Below, in pieces: positions 54,691-64,000 of a DNA stretch of 64,000 bases. Numbering within the stretch: the stretch's first letter is position 1; each line of letters begins with the position of its first letter. The stretch is from Mucidula mucida. Its lineage: Eukaryota > Basidiomycota > Agaricomycetes > Agaricales > Physalacriaceae. The position numbers and the translations under genes are program-made. The DNA is taken from positions 1 through 64,000 of the forward strand of contig JADNYV010000131.1 in NCBI GenBank assembly GCA_015501055.1. Direction: 5' to 3'. Below the pieces are notes generated by a model, which saw only the letters and a list, made by a program, of their open reading frames with translations, was not told the DNA's origin and ran no database searches.

Positions 54691-55285
54691 AGGGGGTTCC
54701 TCAGAAAAGTTTTTGTACACTAGGCCATTTAATATTTTTCGAGGCTCGACCTCGGACCTACCTACCTCTATGATGTCATACATATCACGTGATGCGCTAT
54801 TTACCGTATTGGGAATATCTACCCCGCACTCTTTCCTCCACCTTCATCGCCGTCTCTTTCCATCGCGCTCGCTACCTCTGCATCCATCGCACACCCATTG
54901 CTGGGGTACAAAGTCCATCCCCAGGCACGCCATATGGAACTACTGGACTGTTAGAATGGATCAAATATACAGAGATCAACATTATTCACGTACCCAGCCC
55001 GTTTCACATCCGGCTTGCATGCATTTTGCGGCTCCACCTCGCTCACTCTCGAGAACGGCGATTCCACATTCACAATGGCCAAGTATGTCCGCTAGATCCA
55101 TCCCTTTACGCTTCCTTCCCGATCGACGACTACCACCTGCAACTGGGATCGGCGCTGGCGTAGGTATGAGTCTCAGCGTCGTCGCAGAAGCTGCTGGATT
55201 AGCTGATGCAATTGGTTCAATGGGTCGTGAGTCAAACACTGGCTTTGATTGTGGTCGCGTTGCGTCGGGATCTGGTTGTGAAAGC
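54691..55285 (+). other. unassigned sequence next to the LTR
   Basis: An open frame runs through here as a chimera with the repeat at 53,990-54,690. A shifted frame at 54,789-55,163 begins MMRYLPYWEYLPRTL. Neither resembles a known family; no gene is called. The right edge is cut by the LTR at 55,286. Confidence 0.35.
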
Positions 55286-55815
55286 TGTTAGCGACTGACT
55301 ATAGCCACGAGACTAAACCAGGTACCACAGCAAGAACTAAGGAAGAAAGTGTTCGCGTTCGTAGAACTAGGCTAGGCCAGGTGTATAAACGAGATCGGAA
55401 CTAAAGTACAATGATACTATACTACTGCTTATATACTAGTAAGCCGGTGTTTGGGACTCCTTGTCCATACATGTTTCCGCTAGGGATGCTCCACGCCCTT
55501 GACCCAGTGTTGTATGCTACTAGTCCGTGAAACCATTAAATACGAGTGGTAACTGCATGTAAGTAATAATACTGAAACGACCATGTGTGCTACGAGTGTT
55601 GGTGGTGTGTATTCAATAGGAAGTCCATGAGGTATCAGCATGTATGATGTCATCCATGTGTTGGGTGTGTGTCCGACATGAGTACGGCTTCGGTAATGAA
55701 AAGGAGTATGATTGGTGATGAAACAGATGATGAAACAGTCCGTTGGTTGATAAGACAAGGCCCCCAATAAGATATGATAAGATGTGAAAATGTGAAAATA
55801 TGACGATTCATAACA
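55286..55815 (-). repeat. 3' LTR of element C'
   Basis: Complete 530-bp LTR in inverse orientation (TGTTAGCGAC ... ATTCATAACA). It is followed on the right by the 3' end of the internal region of the same family, so it belongs to an older element interrupted by element C. Confidence 0.88.
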
Positions 55816-56135
55816 TCACCCCCTCCTTATGGCGCAAGTTCCATTCTGCGCCAGAGTCGCTCCATGAGGGCTGCAGAGGGTAGCATGACGTCGAGGGGTT
55901 CGGTATCGGGCGGTGGCATGGGTCGGAATAAATGGGATGGAAACTGCGACATAAGAACTTCGATTCAAGCAAGCGCGGGTGGCTTCAGCTTGTTTGGGTA
56001 CTGTTGGTGAAAATCGCGGATGGCTTCGTCGGCATTCTTGAGATTGCATGCCAGTTCCCATGTCTGCTCGTGTGTGCCATAACCCTTCCAGTGAACCTTG
56101 TATTGGAAACCCCCGCGGTACTTCCAGGAATTAAC
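55816..56135 (-). pseudogene. pol: pol 3' end of element C' (chromodomain)
   Basis: Encodes RKYRGGFQYKVHWKGYG...HEQTWE, a chromodomain typical of chromoviruses, with the frame intact across the site where element C has lost one base. A TGA for CGA follows within the tail. It is cut at GGAATTAAC by the insertion of element C. Confidence 0.8.
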
Positions 56136-56667
56136 TGTTAGCGACTGACTAAGCCACGAGACTCAACCAGGTACCACAGCAAGAACTTTAAGGAAGAAAG
56201 CGTTCTCGTTCGTAAGACTAGGCTAGGCCAGGTGTATAAACGAGATCGGAACTAAAGTACAATGATACTACACTACTGCTTATATACTAGTAAGCCTGTG
56301 TTTGGGACTCCTTGTCCATACGTGTTTCCGCTAGGGATAACTCCACGCCCTTGACCCAGTGTTGTATGCTACTAGTCCGTGAAACCATTAAATACGAGTG
56401 GTAACTGCATGTAAGTAATAATACTGAAACAACCATGTGTGCTACGAGTGTCGGTGGTGTGTATACAATGGGGAATCCATGAGGTGTCGGCATGTATGAT
56501 GTCATCCATGTGTTAGGCATGTGTCCAACATGAGTACGGCTTCGGTAATGAACAGGAGTATGATCGGTGACGAAACAGATGATGAAACAGTCCGTTGGTT
56601 GATAAGACAAGGCCCCCGATAAGATATGATAAGCTGTGAAAGTGTGAAAATATGGCCATTCATAACA
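56136..56667 (-). repeat. 3' LTR of element C (532 bp)
   Basis: TG...CA ends, TATATAAG box (rc) near 56,284. Next to it on the right lies the polypurine tract. Confidence 0.9.
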
Positions 56668-56677
56668 TCACCCCTCC
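56668..56677 (-). promoter_or_regulatory. polypurine tract of element C
   Basis: On the minus strand GGAGGGGTGA directly precedes the LTR (TGTTATG). It abuts the pol stop codon. The role in plus-strand priming is standard for LTR elements. Confidence 0.7.
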
Positions 56678-59600
56678 TTAAGGCGCAAGTTCCATTCTGC
56701 GCCAGATTTGCTCCATGAGGGCCGCAGAGGGTAGCGTGACGTCAAGAGGTTCGGTGTCAGGCGGTGGCATAGGTCGGAATAGATGTGATGGAAATTGCGA
56801 CATGGGGACTTCGATGCGAGCAAGCGCAGGTGGCTTCGGCTTGTTTGGGTACTGCTGGTGGAAATCGCAAATGGCTTCGTCGGCATTCTTGAGATTGCAT
56901 GCCGGTTCCCATGTCTGTTCGTGTGTGCCATAACCCTTCCAGTGAACCTTGTATTGAAACCTCCGCGGTACTTCCGGGAATTCACTACTTTCTCGACCTC
57001 CCATTCCGGTTCGGCTCCTTCCAGCACAGGTGGTGGACGCGTGTCTTGGGGTTGCGTCGGAAATTGCGGCTCGTGGTAGGGCGTCAGCAGGGCCTCATTG
57101 AACACGGGATGAATGCTTTTCCACGTGTGAGGAATCTGGAGCTTGTAAGAGCTCGTCCCGACTTTCTTGATCACCTTGAACGGCCCAAATCGTTTGTCAT
57201 CAAGCTTCTTCATTGGTCGATCCGTGCTGAGATTCGTCCCTTCCAGCCATACTTTGTCGCCTTCCTTGTACTCTACTGCCTCTGCTCGCTTCCTATCATA
57301 AAACCGTTTCATGTCCTCTTTTGCCATCTTCAATGCTGACCCCACTTCATCCCATGTCTTCCTCATGCCGTCGGCAAACTCCTGCGCAGTCTCATTTCTC
57401 GATGCCGTTTTCGGAGCGGTGCCTTTGTAGGGATGTCTGCCCATGTCTGCGAAGAACGGAGTGACTTTGGTCGCCGAGTGAACTCGATCATTGTAAAGAA
57501 TTCAGCAGAGGGTAGCCATTCATGCCAGTCGTTCTGATGATAGTTGACGAATAACCGTAAGAAATGTTCTATCTCTTGGTTCAGCCGTTCCGTCTGCCCA
57601 TTTGCCTGTGGATGATACGCCGTTGTAAAGTTTCCCTGTATGCCCAACAACCAGTACAATTCCTTCATGAAATGCGAGTGGTATTGTGGACCGCGATCAT
57701 GTATCATCTGTCGTGGCATCCCATGTATGGGAAAAATGCGATCACGGTAAATGCGGGCCATGCCTTCTGACGTCAGAGTGGTGTGTGTTGGTATGATACG
57801 TAATCGCTTGGTGAAATGGTCCACAAACATGCTGATTGCGTTGTATCCTCCTGATTCCGGCAGCTCTCCAATCATGTCCGTCCCTACTATCTCCCATGGT
57901 TCGCTTGGTACGTCTATAGGATGGAGGGGTGCAGCCGGTTTTGTGCGATGTGACTTTGTAACTTGGCATTTTTGACACCCTTCCACGTATTCGCGGACGT
58001 CTTGGCTAATTCCTGGCCACCAATAGGTGCGTGTGATCAACTCGAGAGTCTTGTACCGTCCCGGATGCCCTGCAAGCTGTGCATCATGATGCATTCCAAT
58101 AACTTTTCCCCGCAATTCCCTGTCCTTCGGTATGTAAATACGATCTTTCCATATAATAAGTCCATTTTCCTTCTCTTCCCATCCTTTTTCTTTGTTTTCT
58201 AATGCTTTTTGTACGTATCTGTCCTTGTTTCCTTTTCTTTGTTTGATTTTGTTAAGTAATTCGTCCTCCGGTGTATCTACTGTATGTAAAGAGAATTGAA
58301 TTTGTGAAATAAAAAACTCCGGCTTGAGCAAAACAACGTTTTCGTTATCTTTTTCCCCCTTCTCAAGGCCTGTCATCCTTGACAAGGCATCAGCTTTCCC
58401 CATTGTCTTGCCCGGCTTGTGAATCATCTGTATGTCATACTCTGCCAACTCCGTAACCCATCGCGCCTGCCTCCGGTTCAACTTCTGCGTTTCCTGAAGT
58501 ACTGAAGGTTTTGATGATCGGTAAAAACCTCCACTGTCTCCTTAGCGCCTAGGAGATATTGCCGCCAGTCGTTGATCAAGTCCATAATAGCCATCATCTC
58601 TTTGTCGTAGATCTCATAATTGTGCTCCACTTCGTTCAGCGCGCGAGATCGGAAAGCTACTGGTCTCCATTTTCCGTCAACAAACTGGGAAAGAACCACC
58701 CCGTTGCATAGTTCAAGGAGTCCGCCTCGACTCGAAACTTGCCGTCGTCGCGTGGTACAATCAGAACGGGTTCTTCCGTCATCCTCCGTTTCAACTCCTC
58801 AAACGCCTCGTGCTGCTCCATGCCCCAAACCCACTCGCCCTTCCCGGTTAGCGATGTCAACGGCTTCGCTACTCCCGCAAATCCCCGAATGAAACGTCGG
58901 TAGAAGTTGCAGAAGCCCAGGAATGACTGCACTTCCTTCTTCTTCGTCGGCTCCTTCCATTCCTTCACTACGGCCACTTTTGCCGGATCCATCTTCACTT
59001 CTCCTCCTCCAACAATAACTCCTAAGTAATCTACAGTCTGTGCCTCAAAACTACATTTCTCGGGTTTTAAATACAGCTTATTTACTCGTAATATCTCCAA
59101 TACCTTTCGTACAATCTGTCTATGCTCCTCGAGAGTGTTCGTAAAGATAAGTATATCATCCAGGTAAACTATAATATGTCCGCCGTCAATCAACTCCTTC
59201 AAGATGTGATTCATGAACGATTGGAACGTTGCCGGCGAGTTTGTGAGTCCGAAAAACATTACTAATGGCTCGAACAGCCCTCGGTTTGTTCTAAACACCG
59301 CTTTCCACTCATCACCGTCTTTGATCCGGATGTTATTGTAACCCCATCGGACATCCATCTTTGTGAAAACCTTTGCTCCCTTCAACTTGTCAATAAGCTC
59401 CTGAATCAACGGCAAGGGGTATCGGTTCTTGATTGTCATGTCGTTCAACTTCCGATAATCCTGCACTGGCCGAAGGCTTCCGTCCTTCTTCTTGACAAAG
59501 AAGAATGGTGACGCCATGGGTGAGATTGATGGCCGTATGCGTCCCGTGCGTATGTTTTCCTCCAAGAACTCGTCTAATGCCTTCTGCTCGGATGGACTAA

Positions 59601-60619
59601 GGGGATAGACCTTGCAGTCGACCGGTTTGGAACCAGGCGTGAGTTCTATCGCGTGATCCCAGGGTCTTCGCTCCGGTAACTTGTCAAAGTCCGCCTTGCT
59701 AATACATCGGAGAATTCCTCAATGTAAGGTGCAGCAGCGGATGAAGGCTGTTGTGATCTCAGCTTTTCACCGCTTTTGCGATAGTTGTCCCAGTCCATCC
59801 AGAACAAACGCTCTCCCTCTTCCAACTTCTCTTCTATGTCTTCTCCTTCATCTTCCGGCGAGTTATACTCGGGTAGGTAGCCGCAACGGTCTGGGCATCG
59901 ATCAAAAGTCAGCGTGGATTCCGTCCAGTTGATCGTGGGGTTGTGATATCGTAACCAATCTAGCCCCAAAAAGATGCTTGTTTTGCCAAGATTGGTGACG
60001 GCCAACTCAATCTTTTCTGCATGATCACCGATCTTCATCCGGACCTCCACAAAACCTTTGATTGCTCCTCCCTCGTTTAGGGTTCCATCCGCATTGTAGA
60101 CAGGGAGCTTGACCGGTAACTCCTTGATCGGGAGTCCGTTCTTCTCGACGAATTCTTTATTGACACAAGAACCCGTTGCTCCACTGTCAAGAAGGGCACT
60201 CGTTTCCCATTCAGAGCCTGTGTGCACGCTCTCTATGGTTACTTGGAGTTTCATGTCCTGCCCCTTTGTTCCCCGAATGTACTTCCTTGACTTTCTCAAC
60301 TCCGCCACAACTTCCACCGCAGCTTCCTTCGTCAACGCTCTGATCGCCATCACTTTCTCCTCCGTCGCTTCTCTTTCTCTCCGCTCCGGCATCCATGCTC
60401 TCAGAATTCCCACTGCTCTCGACACGTCATCCTCTCTTAGCCGTTGTGCGATCCACTCGGGCGTATTTGGCTCAAATCTTTCTTTCGCAGGTTTTGGTGG
60501 TAAAGTCGTCGATGATATTTTAGATGTTTCAGTACCCGTACTGTAAATAGATTCTGCATCTGACGACCCTTTCCTTGATGACTGCTCCGGCAGGACTGCG
60601 TCTACTGCGGGAGCTTCGC
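56678..60619 (-). pseudogene. pol: pol of element C: PR-RT-RH-IN-chromodomain with single-base frameshifts
   Basis: Domains in order: aspartic protease (LLDSGATGSC, near 60,190); RT with FFVKKKDGSLRPVQDY and YLDD near 59,160; RNase H (DHQNLQYF); integrase with the zinc-binding CQKC, Asp in VGTDMIGELPE, Asp in HDRGPQ and Glu in NGQTERLNQE; the GPF module (RFGPFKVI); and the chromodomain (FQYKVHWKGYG, HEQTWEP). Comparison with A, B and C' shows one-base deletions near 59,697, 58,694, 58,491, 57,501 and 56,961, and no nonsense codons. Pol starts in the -1 frame relative to gag. It is close to functional apart from those bases, or intact in the real genome if they are sequence errors. Confidence 0.85.
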
Positions 60620-61529
60620 AAAACCCAGCTCTTCGACCAACTTCCTCTTCTCTTCGTCATTCATTTCGGTCCATAGCCCCGAATCGTCTGGGGTCGACCC
60701 TTCTTGGGACAGAACCTGCTGACATGGCCGTGTTCGCCCCAGCTGAAACAAAGTCCTCTTTGACGTGCGTTGTCGATGTCCATCGGCCTGCCGGCTCCTC
60801 CATAGGTAACACCGGTGGCATCTCGTCGTGTGATCGGCGTTGGGGGTGGGTTCGTAGGATTGGCTCTCGATGTAGCCGCCTGCGGAGCTTGGGGTCGGGA
60901 CTGCATGCCGGACCTCTTGCTCGCCGCCCGTCTTCTCCACAGCTGATCAATCTGAAGGATCTGTGCCTTCCAATCCTTGTACTTCTCTGGCAACCCGTCT
61001 CGGCTACCATAGATCTGATCAATGATCTTCTCGTTGACGTTGGTCTCGAGAAGTCGCACAACAAATGCGTCATCCTTCGAATATCCTGCCTGAGTGAGCA
61101 GAACCTCGAACTTCTGGAAGAAATCTTGAGTGGTGTCTTGCCCCTGGCGCAACCGCTCGATCTGGTCTTGCGCGTCTCGCGCGAGGTTGGAATCCACAAA
61201 TCGCTCCTTCAAATCTTCCTTGAACTCCGTCCAGGAGACTGTCCATTCCTCTTCTTCCTCGTCGAAGTTCTGGTCCGAGTAGTTCTGGACCCATGCATCT
61301 ACGTGATCTCCTCGATGTAGGAGAGAACAACATCGATCCTTTCGGAGTCAGATGTGAGGTTGTTTTTCTTGTCACGGATGTAGGTAAACATGGATCGCCA
61401 CCAGCTCTTGTACTTGGCCTTGTCCCCGTCATAGTCATAAGGCTTGTTGACAAGGGATCGGCCTTTGATTTTGGTATTGGCATGATGAGCAGGTGCATGG
61501 TGATCGGTTTTGGGTGCTTCATTGGACAT
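60602..61529 (-). pseudogene. gag: gag of element C (two single-base deletions, altered zinc knuckle)
   Basis: Starts at the ATG at 61,529 (MSNEAPKTDHHAP). One-base deletions compared with A and B lie near 61,315 (TACATCGAGG for TACATCCGAGG) and near 60,675 (GGGCTATGG for GGGTCTATGG). The zinc knuckle reads CFSWGEHGHVSRFC: the second Cys is Trp, which should abolish zinc binding. The slippery heptamer GGGTTTT is kept at 60,620-60,626, 15 nt before TAG at 60,602-60,604. Confidence 0.83.
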
Positions 61530-62046
61530 GATGAATCATGGTGATAAGATCGGAGAGTGAAAGGGTGATAGTGGGGATATGGGTGATGCGGATTTGGATG
61601 AAACGGGTGAGGGAATAGAGGTTTGGATGAATAAGGAGGAGTCGCCTAGATCTGAAATAGAATCCAGGACTTGGTAGGGTGGGGAATGATGGTGTGTATC
61701 GTAAGGTAAGTAAAGTAGGTAGGTATTGTAACTGTCTACGCTATTTTACCGACTACTGACTATGTATCTACGGAGCCCAAGAGCTCGTCACAAGTTCACA
61801 ATTGCCCAGCCGACGTCCCTCTGGTGTGAGGTAAGCCAAAGTTTTCCTGGGAACGGGGGTTGACCCGTAAACAGCGCCCACTGAAGTGCAACTGCCAAAA
61901 GTTTGTTCTCGTGAGAGCGGCTACTTCCAGCACCTGAGGCAATTATCTCTAACTGTTAGCTGGCGCTACTGGGACCAATACACACATATGCGGACGTGCG
62001 CTGGAATTAAAAATCCGTCGATCTGTAAACAGGGAAAGGGAATAGG

Positions 62047-62231
62047 TGTAAGCTCGACGTTACCGTCGAGTCACTAAGCTGACAGTCGCACGTTAGTTAC
62101 AGGATCAAAGCGTCGTGGTTAACCGTCGTGGTCGAAGTACAGGAATAAGTAGCTAAGTTCGTCCGATCGTTGGGTATGTAAATATAGTAGTATGTCCGTT
62201 ATGTCCGTGTGTCCGTGTAAGTGGGCTTACA
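62047..62231 (-). repeat. short 3' LTR of element D (185 bp)
   Basis: TGTAAGC ... GGCTTACA ends. The internal side carries a purine-rich tract on the minus strand (AGAGGACGGGCGAG) immediately before the LTR. A CTATATTTA box lies near 62,184 (minus strand). The candidate 5-bp target duplication (ATAGG, 62,042-62,046) can only be checked with the other end. Confidence 0.7.
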
Positions 62232-62455
62232 CTCGCCCGTCCTCTGAAAAAGAAACAGTGCGAAAAAATTTCGAAGGTAAGGAAACAAAAAAAAAAAAAA
62301 TGGAAACAAACAAATCATCATCAACCGGCGTCGGGTGCGTCAAAACCCAGTGGGAAAAAGCTACCGCGCTAACCCACTGTCCGAAACCGGCTAAAAATTC
62401 CAGAGGAAGCGGCTCTGCAGATGGAGGCCAGACCGTTAGGCTACGCGCGCCATGG

Positions 62456-64000
62456 TCACCGAGCTTCCCAAACGTCCAAGGCTTCGCAGTCCGTAAGTTC
62501 TGTACGTGACAGCCAGTGGTCGTGACCGGCGTCGTACCCTCTCCATCGTACGAGGTACTGCCGACCGCGGCCGCGTTTCCTCTCGTCGATTATCTTCTCG
62601 ATGAAGTATTCTTCAAGGCCGTCGTCTGTCATGATCGGGCCAGGTTGTTCTAGGCGCCGCGAAGGAAAGAGATCGTCGTTGTTTGGCGTGTAGCGACGTA
62701 ACAGGGAACAGTGGAATTTCGGGAACTCGTTCGATGTAGGGATATCTAGAGTGTATGTCGAATGGTCAGTATCCTTGTCTAATATCGTGTAAGGGCCATC
62801 AAAGCGGGGGAAAAACTTAGCGACCCGCTTCTCATTCTTCTTGTTCGTTTTGTTTGCATAGTTCCTCCGCCGGTGGAATGTTGACAGTAGTACTCGTTCT
62901 CCAATGGCGAAGTCCGGGTCAGCATTGCGATGTTTGTTCGCGGAAGCAGCCTGTGTTACTTTTGAAGCAATGAGCGCGTCTTGGGCTATAGCGGTGTCGC
63001 GCGTAAGTCGGTCGATCAGTTCAGTCGCCAGTTTCTCCGCATCTGAGAATGTTTGAGTGCCTGGCACGATGGGTGGCATGACCCTAGGTGAGCGTCCCAT
63101 TCGCAGCTGGAAACCTGAGAAGCCAGTTGAGGCGTTGACGGTGTTCATAATGTTGAAGCGGATGACCGGAAGAGCCTTCACCCAGCCTTTCTGCTGCCGG
63201 TCGACGTGGAATCTGATGGCTTCGTTTACCGTCTTGTTAGTACGTTCAGAAGCGCCGTCGGTTTCTGGGTGAAACGAAGATGACATTTTAATTTTAATAC
63301 CGGACAGTGCGGTAAAAGCTTTCCAGAACTTTGAGACAAACAGTTTGTCGCGGTCGCAGAAGATGTCGTCGGGTAAACCATTCTCGCAGTACCAGTCATT
63401 AAAGAAGACGTTTGCAAAATCTTCAGCGGTAATATCGGTACGTGTGGGTATGATGCGCACGTCAGATCCTAGTCGGTCTGTCATGGTAACGATTGCGTTG
63501 TAACCCTCGTCATCTGGCAGTGGGCCAATGAAGTCAATGCCTATCGAGGATCCGCGGTCGTCAGGAACGGGCGTTGGGTGTAGTGGACCTGCTGGCTTAG
63601 TGGTTGTCCCTTTATTTCGTAGACAGTCGACACATGCCGGGATGTATGCCTCACGCAGGTCCTTAGCCATGTTCGGCCAATAGTAAGCGTCGCGAAGGGC
63701 AGCATACGCTTTGTCCGCGCCGGCGTGTCCCAAGGAGTCGTGGGCCAAACGGAAGAGCGTCTCGCGAACAGTACCGTGTCGAGGGATCAGTAGACGGTCG
63801 CCTATGTACCATAGTCCATTTCTTTCCGACACGTTCGGCAGTATCTTGTTCCCTTCGATGAACTTGCTGCAGAATTTGTCTTCGGTGTAGCCCTTCTTTA
63901 TATCATCCAGGATGCTACTGTCAGACGTGACCTTGAGTACGGTGGCTACTGGTGTCGTCTGTGGTGGCCAGCATGCCAAGCGGTAGTCGTCGTCGGCGTC
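62456..64000 (-). CDS. pol: pol of element D: integrase and chromodomain, intact, partial at window edge
   Basis: 514 codons are open to the window end, which cuts the 5' part. The zinc-binding segment (HDSLGHAG ... CVDC) is followed by the catalytic core with Asp in IDFIGPLPDDEG, Asp in FCDRDKLF and Glu in GASERTNKTV, then the GPY module (RFDGPYTILD) and a C-terminal chromodomain (YFIEKIIDERKRG...YLVRWRGYD). The enzyme would insert the element's cDNA, and the chromodomain would direct it to modified chromatin. No stop or frameshift is visible, so this may be a young, possibly active element. Confidence 0.88.
   Translation of the reverse strand, partial: DADDDYRLACWPPQTTPVATVLKVTSDSSILDDIKKGYTEDKFCSKFIEGNKILPNVSERNGLWYIGDRLLIPRHGTVRETLFRLAHDSLGHAGADKAYAALRDAYYWPNMAKDLREAYIPACVDCLRNKGTTTKPAGPLHPTPVPDDRGSSIGIDFIGPLPDDEGYNAIVTMTDRLGSDVRIIPTRTDITAEDFANVFFNDWYCENGLPDDIFCDRDKLFVSKFWKAFTALSGIKIKMSSSFHPETDGASERTNKTVNEAIRFHVDRQQKGWVKALPVIRFNIMNTVNASTGFSGFQLRMGRSPRVMPPIVPGTQTFSDAEKLATELIDRLTRDTAIAQDALIASKVTQAASANKHRNADPDFAIGERVLLSTFHRRRNYANKTNKKNEKRVAKFFPRFDGPYTILDKDTDHSTYTLDIPTSNEFPKFHCSLLRRYTPNNDDLFPSRRLEQPGPIMTDDGLEEYFIEKIIDERKRGRGRQYLVRWRGYDAGHDHWLSRTELTDCEALDVWEAR

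Larger units (their letters stand above)
56136..62046 (-). mobile_element. Ty3/gypsy chromovirus element C, nearly complete
   Basis: From right to left it has the 5' leader, gag, protease, RT, RNase H, integrase with chromodomain, polypurine tract and 3' LTR. Its 5' LTR is not in the window, because element D is inserted in the leader at 62,046/62,047. All domains are present with catalytic motifs. The frame is broken only by seven single-base deletions, unlike the stop codons and large deletions of A and B. Confidence 0.88.
62047..64000 (-). mobile_element. Ty3/gypsy chromovirus element D, 3' part
   Basis: A different family from A-C, inserted in the leader of element C. Its 3' LTR is at 62,047-62,231. 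The 3' non-coding part (62,232-62,455) includes an A-run near 62,287 (plus strand), and pol follows to the window edge. The remainder is outside the window. Confidence 0.85.

Overview
The window reads as a repeat-rich, gene-poor stretch of a basidiomycete (Agaricomycetes-type) nuclear genome. The evidence is short GT-AG introns of about 38-59 nt, a FunK1-type fungal kinase, agaric-style F-box genes, chromodomain Ty3/gypsy retrotransposons and hAT- and mariner-type non-autonomous DNA elements. No prokaryotic features and no tRNA or rRNA genes were seen.

Layout. 1-7.9 kb: a decayed Ty3/gypsy element (A) carrying a 655-bp hAT-type insertion in its leader and a 244-bp TA-flanked MITE in its RT. 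It is interrupted by a second, internally deleted copy (B), which ends against an inverted U3 fragment. 8-8.6 kb: a second hAT-type non-autonomous element with a perfect 8-bp target duplication. 9.2-14 kb: an apparently intact five-exon FunK1 kinase gene converging on a four-exon gene of unknown family. 15.1-16 kb: a small multi-exon gene. 16.3-20.9 kb and 35.8-40.2 kb: two copies of a segmental duplication, each with two members of an orphan Ser-rich/acidic protein family followed by remnants of an opposite-strand membrane-protein gene. 20.9-22.6 kb: an unidentified repeat seen again at 54.0-54.7 kb. 25.3-32.6 kb: an F-box gene split in two by a ~6-kb two-gene DNA-transposon-like element (26,402-32,426). 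33.3-34.5 kb: an intact F-box paralogue. 34.8-35.4 kb: a small basic protein gene. 43.1-43.9 kb: a three-exon gene. 44.3-53.5 kb: a ~4.9-kb tandem duplication carrying two paralogous genes, plus many copies of a ~250-bp repeat. 55.3-64 kb: nested retroelements on the minus strand (D inside C inside C').

Most of the sequence is mobile DNA in several layers. The host genes that look intact are the kinase and its convergent neighbour, the F-box gene at 33.3 kb, the orphan genes of duplication copy 2, the paralogue pair at 44.5/49.4 kb and a few small genes of unknown function. The most interesting structures are the 6-kb two-gene element with matching terminal and subterminal inverted repeats lying exactly where the F-box gene is broken; a retrotransposon family with a predicted self-priming site and a predicted -1 gag-pol frameshift heptamer; a MITE family with three copies of identical length; and the segmental duplication in which only one copy keeps intact genes. 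All exon structures were worked out by reading frame and splice motifs only, without transcript evidence.
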